This document shows positions 1 through 7,128 of a stretch of 15,816 nucleotides of DNA, one piece after another. The DNA is from Alkalimonas sp. (GTDB lineage: Bacteria; Pseudomonadota; Gammaproteobacteria; Enterobacterales; Alteromonadaceae): the NCBI GenBank assembly GCA_007117525.1, contig SKGJ01000034.1:1-15816 (forward strand), read 5' to 3'. How positions within the stretch are numbered: the stretch's first letter is position 1; every line of letters begins with the position of its first letter. Made by a program: the position numbers and the translations under genes. The notes under the pieces were generated by a model. The model searched no databases. It worked only from the letters and a program-made list of their open reading frames with translations, and had not been told where the DNA came from.

Positions 1-630
1 CCGGGAGAAACCATGGCCGAGTGGTTTGTCGAAGGCATGCTGGAGCGTTTGCTGGACGACGAAGATGCCGTTGCCCGAAGCCTGCTGGATAAAGCTGTTT
101 TCTATGTGGTACCAAATATGAACCCGGATGGCGGTGCCCGTGGTCACTTGCGAACCAATGCGGTTGGGGTAAATCTGAACCGTGAATGGCAAGCACCCTC
201 GATGGAAAAAAGCCCGGAAGTCTTTCTGGTTCGACAAATGATGCTGGAAACTGGCGTCGACATGTACCTGGATGTGCATGGCGATGAAAACATCCCATAC
301 AACTTCCTGGCCGGCAGTGAAGGGGTGCCATGCTTTGATGCGCGCATGCAGTCGTTGGAGCAAAACTTCCGCCAATACCTGTTGATGGCAACGCCGGAGT
401 TTCAAAATGAGATTGGTTACGAGGTGGATGCACCTGGCCAGGCCAATATGACCGTGGCATCAAACTGGGTGGCGCAACAGTTTAACTGCATGGCCTTTAC
501 ACTGGAAATGCCATTTAAAGACAACGACAAGTTGCCGGATGACCTCTATGGCTGGAGCGATGTGCGCTCGATGAAATTTGGCCACGACAGCTTAACGGCT
601 GTGTTGGCCATTGTGGATCAACTTCGTTAA
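1..630 (+). CDS. M14-family zinc carboxypeptidase (cytosolic carboxypeptidase-like), 3' part
   Basis: The C-terminal 209 residues of a metallocarboxypeptidase that likely trims residues from peptide C-termini in the cytoplasm. The reading frame is open to the left edge: the first codons read PGETMAEW, the end of the family zinc-site motif (usually RQHPGExMAEW), so the ATG at 13 is internal and the gene starts upstream. Visible active-site features are the zinc-ligand Glu of PGE, the segment NPDGGARGHLRTN followed by GVNLNREW (substrate-binding Arg/Asn), the second zinc-ligand His in DVHGDE, and the catalytic Glu in FTLEMPFKDN near the C-terminus. Bacterial relatives are usually about 370-380 residues, so roughly the first 165 are missing. 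The next gene begins 52 bases downstream on the same strand. The fold and catalytic class are well supported; the natural substrate is unknown. Confidence 0.9.
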   Translation, partial: PGETMAEWFVEGMLERLLDDEDAVARSLLDKAVFYVVPNMNPDGGARGHLRTNAVGVNLNREWQAPSMEKSPEVFLVRQMMLETGVDMYLDVHGDENIPYNFLAGSEGVPCFDARMQSLEQNFRQYLLMATPEFQNEIGYEVDAPGQANMTVASNWVAQQFNCMAFTLEMPFKDNDKLPDDLYGWSDVRSMKFGHDSLTAVLAIVDQLR

Positions 631-635
631 CCAAA

Positions 636-667
636 GCTGCTGTGCTGTCATTGGCAGCACAGCCAGC
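636..667 (+). other. intercistronic stem-loop before the zinc-ribbon gene
   Basis: GCTGTGCTG (639-647) pairs perfectly with CAGCACAGC (655-663) around a 7-base loop. Skipping C664 adds three more pairs (636-638 with 665-667). No T-run follows, so it is a poor intrinsic terminator. It ends only about 5 bases before the AAGGGGAG ribosome-binding site at 672-679. It may be an RNA-stability or translation-control hairpin between the M14 gene and the next gene; the role is inferred. Confidence 0.5.
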
Positions 668-682
668 AGGCAAGGGGAGACT

Positions 683-1015
683 ATGGCGATTATCAGTTGT
701 CCGTCCTGCGGGCAAAAAGTTTCGGACAAAGCACCATCCTGCCCCAAGTGTGGCATGGGCATCGCAGAATTGGATCAGGAAAAACTGGCCGCGATGGCAC
801 GTGACCGACGCTTAAACCAAAGTCAGTCTTTGATGACGCAATCGATGATTGCAATGATTTTGTTTCTTGCCGGTTTCTTTTTTTACTGGCAGTTGCCGCC
901 CTATGGCTGGCAATACTATGCGGCCATTGCGGCCATTGGTGTTGGCTTTATCTGGTATCTGGTCAACCGGGTCCGGATTCTGATGTTGAAGCGAAAATCC
1001 AAACATGGACTTTGA
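683..1015 (+). CDS. small zinc-ribbon protein with two membrane segments
   Basis: A 110-residue protein of unknown function. Residues 6-23 form a zinc ribbon with two CxxC pairs (CPSC and CPKC; Cys 6, 9, 20, 23). A charged linker follows, then two hydrophobic stretches at about 54-69 and 76-95, and a basic tail rich in Lys and Arg. This predicts an inner-membrane hairpin with a cytoplasmic zinc finger. The start at 683 is chosen because AAGGGGAG lies at 672-679; the same frame stays open upstream to a TTG at 611, but that overlaps the M14 gene and has no ribosome-binding site. The stop overlaps the next start by 11 bases, which suggests translational coupling with the yeaC-like gene. I can describe the architecture with confidence but cannot assign a job. 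Confidence 0.8.
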   Translation: MAIISCPSCGQKVSDKAPSCPKCGMGIAELDQEKLAAMARDRRLNQSQSLMTQSMIAMILFLAGFFFYWQLPPYGWQYYAAIAAIGVGFIWYLVNRVRILMLKRKSKHGL

Positions 1016-1286
1016 CTCCTTAATCGGCGCCTTGACGCCTGAAACCTATCAAAAGCTGGCGGATGCGGTGGCCACAGGGCGCTGGCCCGATGGCAAGCTG
1101 CTGTCGGAAGCGCAACGTTCTCACAGCATGCAGCTGGTGATGGCCTATCAGGCCAAAGTACTGAAAAGCGATGAGCCTTTTACCATTGGTGCCGATGGGC
1201 AAATGGTGCAAAAAAGCAAAGCTGAACAGAAGGCAGCCTGGCAGCAACAAGCAGCGATAGCGCGGTTTGACCATGATGATCTTTAA
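1005..1286 (+). CDS. yeaC: YeaC-like protein (DUF1315)
   Basis: A 93-residue soluble protein matching E. coli YeaC along its length: an N-terminal LTPETYQKLADAV helix, then GRWPDGKLLS, a central LQ/MQLVMAYQAK helix and the TIGADGQMVQKSK segment, all characteristic of DUF1315. The function of the family is not established. The gene starts inside the end of the zinc-ribbon gene (11-base overlap) and its own end overlaps the DUF349 gene start by 11-14 bases. No strong ribosome-binding site is visible, so translation probably depends on the upstream gene. In E. coli yeaC lies in the same map region as sppA-ansA, consistent with ancestral linkage here. Confidence 0.85.
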   Translation: MDFDSLIGALTPETYQKLADAVATGRWPDGKLLSEAQRSHSMQLVMAYQAKVLKSDEPFTIGADGQMVQKSKAEQKAAWQQQAAIARFDHDDL

Positions 1287-3996
1287 ACGATTGCTTCGGC
1301 CGAAGTGGCAGGATCCAAACCCGGATAAGCGGATAGCCGCCATTGCTGAGTTATCTGAATCCCAGAGTGATTACAAACAAATCCTGCATGAGCTGGCTTT
1401 TAACGACGGTCAGATGGCTGTGCGTCAAGCAGCGCTCGAGAAGCTCAATGATTTTTCACTCTGGTGGCAAGCCAGCAAAAAAGAAGCCTCGGAACGCTTG
1501 CGTGCCGAGGCCGAGCGCCGGGTGGTTGAGATGGTCACCGCCAATCAACTGACCTTGAGTTTGAAGCAGCAGTTTATCGCTGAATGTCAGCGCAGCAGTG
1601 TGCTGGAGCATATCTTGCGTCTGGAGCAGGATAGGTCCATTCGCTTGGCCTTGCTGCAGCGGCTGGACCGGCAAGATCTCTATCAGCAAGCGGTGCAGGA
1701 TCCCAGTTGGGAACTTAAGACCCGACTCGAACTCTTGCCAAGGATTGAGGATGAAAAAACGCTGCAGGCGTTGCAAAAGCAGCTGGAGCCCGCTTTAGCT
1801 ACCGCCATTGACCAACTGCTTACTGAGCGGCGGGAACAACAGGAAAAGCCCATTCGCCTGCGTAAACAGGCCAGTTTAATTTTATCCAAAATCAATGCCT
1901 TAAAAGACCGCTCACCGGCCGACAGTCAGCAGCGCTATGACCATTACCAACAGGAGTGGGCCGCTTTGGCTGACGCCCTAAACGAGTTGGACGAGGCCGC
2001 AGCGCTCTTTGCTAAGCATCAGCAGTTGAGCCAGTCGGTTGAACATTTTTTTGCCGACAGCTGGCAGCAACAGGCACAGCAGAGGTTGGCCGAGGAGCAG
2101 CAGCAACAGCAGCAACTGCAAATCAATGGCATTCGCAAAGCCATCACCGCGCTTGAAATCGACGTGCTGCAAAGTTTGCGGCAAAACCTGCCTCAAGCCA
2201 ATGTGCAGCAACTGGACCAGTTCAATGGCCAGTACCAAGCGCTGTCCGCGCAGCTTGAGCAGGCAGAAATCCCGGCTGCTGAGCGGGTTAGTTTGCAGCG
2301 GGCGCTGGAGCAGTTGGGCAGTCAGCTGGCCGACTTACCCCGGGTCGCGCTTCGATTCAGTCAGGCGGAGCAGCTGCTGCAGCAATGGCAGGCTGAGGCC
2401 ATGCCTGACACGCTGGAGGACTGGCAAGCCGCCAGTACCAGCTGGCAGCAGTACCGGCAGCGTTGGCAGCAGTTGGTCGACGATCTTAGCTTGCCTTTGC
2501 CAGAGGATCTCAAGCAACAACAACAGACACTGCAACAGCAGTGGCAAAGCATTGCTAATGGCTTTGAACAGCAGCTGACGCAAGCGCTGCGGCAATGCCG
2601 CGGCAAACTGCATGAATTTGCCCGCTTACACCAGGCGGGGAAGTTTAAATCGCTGTTTGGTTTGTTCAAAGGCATTGAAGCCAGCTACCAGCAGCTGTTG
2701 CCAGAGCAGCAACAACAGCTGCAAAGTCGCTTTGAGCAGGCACGCGAGCAGTTGGCACAATTGGCGGATTTGCAAGCCTTTATTGCCGGACCACGGCGCG
2801 AAGCCTTGGTACAGCAGATGCAGCAATTGGCTGCCGAGCCCATGTTTGATGCCAATGAGCGGGCAGCTTTGGTGAAAAAGGCCCGTGCCGACTGGCTGTC
2901 GCTGGGTAAAACCGACAGCGAGCAGCAGGCCAGTTGGCAGCAGGCATTTGACGAAGCCTGCGAAGCGGCCTATGCGCCATGCCGGGAATTTTTCGCCGCT
3001 CAGCAAGCCGAGCGTGAACAACATGCCAGCGCCAAGCAGGCGCTGCTGACGCAAACAACAGCGGAGCTTGCTGCTTCAGAGTCGGACCCTTACGCGCTGC
3101 TGCGGCAACTGCAGCGGCAATGGCAGGCCATAGGGCCTGTGCCAAAAGCGCAACTGGCCAGTCTGCAACAGGGCTACCGTGAGCTCTGTCAGCAATTGCG
3201 ACAACAGGGGCGGGCACAACAGGCCGATTGTGCTGAGCGAAAGCAACAGCTAATCCAGCAAGCTCAGGCAGCAACCGAGCAACAAGAGCCTGGCCAGGCT
3301 GCGGTGATGCTAAAGCAATACCAGCAGGCCTGGAAGCAGATACCCTATGCAGGCAAAGGGGTGGATGACGAGCTTTGGCGTCAGTTTCGTGCCATTTGCG
3401 ATGCATTTTTTGCCAATCAAAAGGCCAACCGACAGCAGCAAGAGCAGCAGCGCCAGCAACAGCAGCAGGTGTTGCAACAGCAGCTTGCGGATTGCGATCA
3501 GGCACTGGCGCAGAGTGATCAGCCGCAGCAGCTTAGCTCCTTGCAAACCCAGTTGAAAGCACTGGACTTAAGTGGCTTTGACTCTTTGCAGCGCTCTCGG
3601 CAGCAGTTGCTGGACAAGTTGGAGCAAAAGCAGCACCAGCAACATCAAGCTCAGGCGCTGCAGGCTTATCAACAACTGTTTGAGGCGCTTCGAAACGGCA
3701 CTGGTTTTGACAGCTTGCCAGCGGTGTGGCGCGACGCCATGCAGCAACAGCCAGATCCCCTGAGTCGGTCTGAGTTAACCCTGGTGCTGGAGCTGATGAT
3801 CACCGGCGAAGCGAGCGATGCCTCTGCCAGTGCTCAGCAAATATCAACCCTCAAGTTGCAGCTGTTGGCGGAGAAGCACAACAAAGCCAGTTCTTTTAGC
3901 AAGGAGACTATGCTGGCCCGCTGGCTGAGCCATGGGCCACTGGCAGCCAATGAGTTGCCGTTGCTGGAACGGTTGGAGCGTGTGCTAAGCCTTTAG
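1276..3996 (+). CDS. glutamine-rich DUF349-repeat protein
   Basis: A long, about 906-residue, predicted cytoplasmic, largely helical protein. The N-terminal 200 residues look like HEAT-type paired helices (KRIAAIAEL, MAVRQAALEKL). The middle is coiled-coil and very Gln-rich: about one residue in five in a segment I counted, with a run of six Gln at nucleotides 2095-2112. DUF349 units are visible at about residues 535-570 (KARADWLSLGK), 610-645 (LQRQWQAIGPVPKA) and 685-715 (WKQIPYAGKGVDDELW, then FRAICDAFF), the last being the classic form. The frame opens at a TTG at 1267 with ATGs at 1273 and 1276; I chose 1276 because relatives begin MIFKR or similar. It overlaps yeaC and ends 23 bases before the convergent ansA end, with no terminator between them. 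The family has no settled function; RNA- or ribosome-related roles are only guesses. Confidence 0.85.
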   Translation: MIFKRLLRPKWQDPNPDKRIAAIAELSESQSDYKQILHELAFNDGQMAVRQAALEKLNDFSLWWQASKKEASERLRAEAERRVVEMVTANQLTLSLKQQFIAECQRSSVLEHILRLEQDRSIRLALLQRLDRQDLYQQAVQDPSWELKTRLELLPRIEDEKTLQALQKQLEPALATAIDQLLTERREQQEKPIRLRKQASLILSKINALKDRSPADSQQRYDHYQQEWAALADALNELDEAAALFAKHQQLSQSVEHFFADSWQQQAQQRLAEEQQQQQQLQINGIRKAITALEIDVLQSLRQNLPQANVQQLDQFNGQYQALSAQLEQAEIPAAERVSLQRALEQLGSQLADLPRVALRFSQAEQLLQQWQAEAMPDTLEDWQAASTSWQQYRQRWQQLVDDLSLPLPEDLKQQQQTLQQQWQSIANGFEQQLTQALRQCRGKLHEFARLHQAGKFKSLFGLFKGIEASYQQLLPEQQQQLQSRFEQAREQLAQLADLQAFIAGPRREALVQQMQQLAAEPMFDANERAALVKKARADWLSLGKTDSEQQASWQQAFDEACEAAYAPCREFFAAQQAEREQHASAKQALLTQTTAELAASESDPYALLRQLQRQWQAIGPVPKAQLASLQQGYRELCQQLRQQGRAQQADCAERKQQLIQQAQAATEQQEPGQAAVMLKQYQQAWKQIPYAGKGVDDELWRQFRAICDAFFANQKANRQQQEQQRQQQQQVLQQQLADCDQALAQSDQPQQLSSLQTQLKALDLSGFDSLQRSRQQLLDKLEQKQHQQHQAQALQAYQQLFEALRNGTGFDSLPAVWRDAMQQQPDPLSRSELTLVLELMITGEASDASASAQQISTLKLQLLAEKHNKASSFSKETMLARWLSHGPLAANELPLLERLERVLSL

Positions 3997-4019
3997 CTGT
4001 TGCCTTTGGGAATAGACGC

Positions 4020-5039
4020 TTAGTTTTTGCTCAGCTCACCGCGCAGGTTCTGCTGCATTTGCTGGCGAACCTGTTCGGTGTCGATCCCCTGGCTCAGCAG
4101 ATAGTGCAGTTTGGTCAGCGCCGCTTCCAGCGTCATGTCGTAGCCGCTGATCACGCCATGGGCTTTCAGTGCGTTGCCAGTGGCGTAACCCTCCATATTG
4201 ACCTGCCCACGAAAACACTGGGTGCAATTGACAATCACCGTGCCGCGCTCTGTCGCCTGCTGCAATGTGTGCAGCAGCTCAGGCTGTTGCGGAGCATTGC
4301 CAACACCATACGACTTGATGATTAAAGCTTTCACCGGCGCGGCCGCCATATTGGCAATCACATCGACGCTGATCCCCGGATAGAGGGTCACCACACTGAT
4401 AGGTTGGGGCACCACTGCCGCAACTTTGAGTGGGGCCGCATGCCGCTCTGTGGTGCTCAGGGCACCAGCCTGCAAGCGGATCTGAATGCCGGCTTCCAGC
4501 AAGGCGGGGTAGTTGGGCGAGGCAAAGGCATTGAAGCCATCGGCATCGGCCTTGGTGGCGCGATTGCCACGAAACAGTTGATTGTTAAAAAACAACGATA
4601 CTTCATGGATGGGGTAATAGGCTGCCAGATAAAGTGCATTCAACAGATTGACCTGGCCATCGCTGCGCAGTTGGGCCAAGGGGATTTGTGAGCCGGTAAC
4701 AATCACAGGCTTGGCCAGGTTCTCCAGCAAAAACGACAAAGCCGAAGCCGTGTAAGCCATGGTATCGGTGCCATGCAGCACAACAAAACCATCGTAGTCG
4801 GCGTAATGCTGTTGAATGTCGTTGGCAATTTGCAGCCAATGGGCTGGCGTCATGTTGGAGGAGTCTATCAGCTCGGGGTATTCATGAATGCGAAACTCCG
4901 GCATTTCCTGGCGAAAAAACTCCGGCATGTTTTGCACCGTTTGGGTCAAAAATCCCGGGGCAGGCACAAAACCCTGTGCCGACTTTTGCATGCCGATGGT
5001 ACCGCCTGTGTAGGCAACATAAATGCGTTTCTTGCTCAT
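4020..5039 (-). CDS. ansA: cytoplasmic L-asparaginase I
   Basis: Hydrolyses L-asparagine to aspartate and ammonia in the cytoplasm. The 339-residue protein aligns with E. coli AnsA from end to end. Catalytic elements are visible: TGGTIGM with nucleophile Thr14, HGTDTMAYTA with Thr91 and Asp92, and Lys163 in RATKADADGF. The C-terminal GYATGNAL and LTKLHYLLSQ segments are also typical. There is no signal peptide, which separates it from periplasmic asparaginase II. I chose the ATG at 5039 because GAGG lies 6 bases upstream and the family starts at this residue; an upstream in-frame ATG at 5051 would add MRPA but begins right at the end of the terminator U-tract. The gene lies just downstream of sppA on the same strand, an order also known in E. 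coli. Confidence 0.95.
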   Translation of the reverse strand: MSKKRIYVAYTGGTIGMQKSAQGFVPAPGFLTQTVQNMPEFFRQEMPEFRIHEYPELIDSSNMTPAHWLQIANDIQQHYADYDGFVVLHGTDTMAYTASALSFLLENLAKPVIVTGSQIPLAQLRSDGQVNLLNALYLAAYYPIHEVSLFFNNQLFRGNRATKADADGFNAFASPNYPALLEAGIQIRLQAGALSTTERHAAPLKVAAVVPQPISVVTLYPGISVDVIANMAAAPVKALIIKSYGVGNAPQQPELLHTLQQATERGTVIVNCTQCFRGQVNMEGYATGNALKAHGVISGYDMTLEAALTKLHYLLSQGIDTEQVRQQMQQNLRGELSKN

Positions 5040-5051
5040 GGCTGGCCTCAT

Positions 5052-5080
5052 AAAAAAATGCCCGGCTAAAGCCGGGCATT
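5052..5080 (-). terminator. intrinsic terminator after sppA, inside the ansA leader
   Basis: A perfect 10-base stem, AATGCCCGGC (5057-5066) with GCCGGGCATT (5071-5080), closes a 4-base loop. Read on the minus strand it is followed by seven T (5058 to 5052, the first two also being the stem's last bases). It begins 22 bases after the sppA stop. The T-tract ends 12 bases before the ansA start codon, so there is no space for a promoter between them. Confidence 0.85.
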
Positions 5081-5102
5081 GTAGCGAAGGATCAAGCGGC
5101 TG

Positions 5103-6983
5103 TCAGTCGATTTGACAGAGCAAACAGAAAGCGTACAAGCCCTGCGGATCGTTAAAGTTGCTTAAAGTCACAAAGTCATGACGCAGCTGCTGTGTTAAGC
5201 GGCCAAGTGCCTGACGCTCAGCCCCTACCACCGATTGTGGCAACCAGCCTTGGTTGGCGGCACCACCAAAGATATCCACCACCATCTGCTCGAAAGGGCT
5301 CAGCTGGTGGCCGATGACCTTGACATCATAGTTGGTAAGACCGGCGCGCTCGGCGGCTGCAGCTATGGCATCTTCAAAACTGCCTAAGTTGTCGACCAGG
5401 CCATACTCCAGCGCTCGCTGACCGGTAAAGACACGACCCTGAGCGACCTGATCCACGTCCTCAATGCTCATGCCCCGGTGCTCACCGACCATGCTAAGGA
5501 AATCCTGATAGCCACGTTCAATCAGCAACTGGAAGATATCTTTTTCACGCGGTTGCAGACCTTTGAAAAAAGGCAAGCCCGAGCTCAAGCCAGATAGCTC
5601 GGTAGTACCGACGCCATCGACGTTGAGGCCCAAAGCGCCGAAACTGTCTTCCAAGCTGTGAAACAAGCCGAAAATACCAATGGAACCAGTGATGGTGGTT
5701 GGGGCGGCCCAAATTTCAGTGGCCGGAGCAGCTATCCAGTAACCGCCAGAGGCTGCCACAGCACCCATCGAGGCAATGACCGGCTTACCGGCTTCACGCA
5801 GAGCTTGTACCTCACGGCCAATAATTTCCGAGGCGAAGGCGCTGCCACCGCCACTGTCGATACGGAGCACCACGGCTTTGACCTTGTCGTCATTGCGGGC
5901 TCGGCGCAGCATGGCTGCTGTACTGTCGCCGCCAATGGTACCGGCCCTAGCCGTGCCATCGACAATCATACCGCGCGCCACCACCACCGCGACTTTGTCC
6001 GTCAGTGGGTTGTCAATTTGACGGCTGGGTACTACCAGGCTGCGGTAATCATCAAAACTGATGTAATTGTAGCTTTGGTTGTCATTTTGGCCCACCAGCT
6101 CGATCATCTTCTGACGAAATGCTTGGTGGGTGGTTAACTGATCGACCAGACCCAGTGCCAGTGCCATTTCGGCCATATCGCCATCGTGTTGCTGCAATGC
6201 CTGGTAAAAATCGTCGCGTGTTTCGATAATGCTGTCGGCAGCAAAACCACGGCGCTCTGTCACCTCGGCCTTGTAGCTGTCCCACAGATCGTTCAGCCAA
6301 AAAAAGGTGTCTTGCTTGGCCTCTTCCGACATATCGTCACGGATAAAGGGTTCAACCGCAGACTTGTAGGTACCAACCCGAAATACGTGAGTGTTTACTT
6401 TGAGCTTTTCCAGCGCACTTTTGTAGTACATCGGGAAGCTGCCGTAGCCTTCGAGCAGCACTGCGCCTAAGGGGTCCAGGTGCACTTCATCGGCATGGCT
6501 GGCCAAAAAATACTGGTTTTGGCCGAAAAAGGTACCACGGCTGTAAATTTTCTTGCCAGCAGCTTTGAAGTTTTCCAGCTCAGCGCCGACAGCCTGCAAC
6601 TTGTCGAGCGAAGCCCGACCAAGCCTGGAAAGGTCCAACACCATGGCTTGAATACGATCATCGGTGGTAGCCTGTTGCACCACGCGAATCACATCGGAGA
6701 CCAAGACTTCCGGTGTTTCCGGCTGAGCACCGAGACTTTCATTGAGCAAGGTGGTGAAAGGGTCGACAAAACGTTTTTCTTCGACCAGATCACCTTGTAA
6801 GTTCAGCAACAAGGCTGCTGTTGGCGGAACCTGAACTTTATCCTTACTGCTGAAAATGCTGATCAACACCACCAGCACTATCAGAATGAACAAGGTATTT
6901 AAGATCAGTGAGCGAAAGACTTTGTAACCACGCCAAATGCCTCCAAAGAAGCGACGTACAAGTCCGGGGTTGGCTGCTGACAT
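5103..6983 (-). CDS. sppA: signal peptide peptidase SppA, 67 kDa type
   Basis: A membrane-anchored serine protease that degrades cleaved signal peptides on the periplasmic side of the inner membrane. The 626-residue length fits the long, duplicated type (E. coli 618). One membrane anchor spans about residues 25-44 after a basic N-terminus. The catalytic dyad is visible: Lys207 in VGTYKSAVEPF in the first half, and Ser412 in VAASGGYW in the second, preceded by LRIDSGGGSA. The long-form enzyme is known to assemble as a tetramer. The start at 6983 has AGGAA 5 bases upstream, and a near-consensus promoter lies at 7019-7046. Downstream is a strong terminator and then ansA; upstream fadH is divergent. 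No key residue is missing. Confidence 0.96.
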   Translation of the reverse strand: MSAANPGLVRRFFGGIWRGYKVFRSLILNTLFILIVLVVLISIFSSKDKVQVPPTAALLLNLQGDLVEEKRFVDPFTTLLNESLGAQPETPEVLVSDVIRVVQQATTDDRIQAMVLDLSRLGRASLDKLQAVGAELENFKAAGKKIYSRGTFFGQNQYFLASHADEVHLDPLGAVLLEGYGSFPMYYKSALEKLKVNTHVFRVGTYKSAVEPFIRDDMSEEAKQDTFFWLNDLWDSYKAEVTERRGFAADSIIETRDDFYQALQQHDGDMAEMALALGLVDQLTTHQAFRQKMIELVGQNDNQSYNYISFDDYRSLVVPSRQIDNPLTDKVAVVVARGMIVDGTARAGTIGGDSTAAMLRRARNDDKVKAVVLRIDSGGGSAFASEIIGREVQALREAGKPVIASMGAVAASGGYWIAAPATEIWAAPTTITGSIGIFGLFHSLEDSFGALGLNVDGVGTTELSGLSSGLPFFKGLQPREKDIFQLLIERGYQDFLSMVGEHRGMSIEDVDQVAQGRVFTGQRALEYGLVDNLGSFEDAIAAAAERAGLTNYDVKVIGHQLSPFEQMVVDIFGGAANQGWLPQSVVGAERQALGRLTQQLRHDFVTLSNFNDPQGLYAFCLLCQID

Positions 6984-7018
6984 ACGTATTCCTAAACAAC
7001 GACTACTGGAAAGAGGTC

Positions 7019-7046
7019 ATTCTATGCTAGCGAATTTAGCCGTCAA
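7019..7046 (-). promoter_or_regulatory. sigma70-type promoter for sppA
   Basis: On the minus strand TTGACG (7046-7041) and TAGAAT (7024-7019) are separated by 16 bases, each box matching 5 of 6 consensus positions. The predicted transcript would start near 7011, giving a leader of roughly 28 bases with AGGAA just before the sppA ATG. Confidence 0.65.
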
Positions 7047-7054
7047 TGCGAAAT

Positions 7055-7082
7055 GCAATTTGTAAGCAAATGTACATATTGC
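7055..7082. promoter_or_regulatory. 28-base imperfect palindrome, candidate operator between sppA and fadH
   Basis: The left arm GCAATTTGTA (7055-7064) and the reverse complement of the right arm TACATATTGC (7073-7082) agree at 9 of 10 positions around an 8-base centre. It lies just upstream of the sppA -35 box and about 47 bases before the fadH start. Arm length and symmetry resemble a dimeric regulator site. It matches neither the E. coli FadR consensus nor a TyrR box, so the regulator is unknown. Confidence 0.45.
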
Positions 7083-7101
7083 GCATCCCGAACAAACCAG
7101 C

Positions 7102-7122
7102 TACTCTGAACACCATAGAGTA
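7102..7122 (+). promoter_or_regulatory. short inverted repeat just before the fadH start
   Basis: TACTCT (7102-7107) and AGAGTA (7117-7122) form a perfect 6-base inverted repeat with a 9-base loop. It ends 6 bases before the fadH ATG and overlaps the place where a ribosome-binding site should be; only a weak AGG is present at 7124-7126. It could affect translation start or be an operator. The evidence is symmetry and position only. Confidence 0.3.
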
Positions 7123-7128
7123 ACAGGT

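Noticed and set aside
611..682. Upstream extension of the zinc-ribbon gene
   Set aside because: It would start at a TTG inside the M14 gene and translate through the hairpin; the ATG at 683 has a strong ribosome-binding site.
2095..2112. CAG/CAA run as a tandem DNA repeat or microsatellite
   Set aside because: The codons are mixed and interrupted, and the Gln bias extends over the whole protein; it is coding composition, not a discrete repeat array.
2780..3505. 241-codon antisense open frame in the DUF349 gene
   Set aside because: CAG/CAA-rich coding DNA keeps other frames open; the Ala/Pro-rich product has no family features.
6984..7128. FadR-type or PsrA-type fatty-acid operator before fadH
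   Set aside because: I looked for ACTGGTC/GACCAGT and GTTCAAAC-like arms and found neither; only the unrelated palindrome at 7055-7082 is present.
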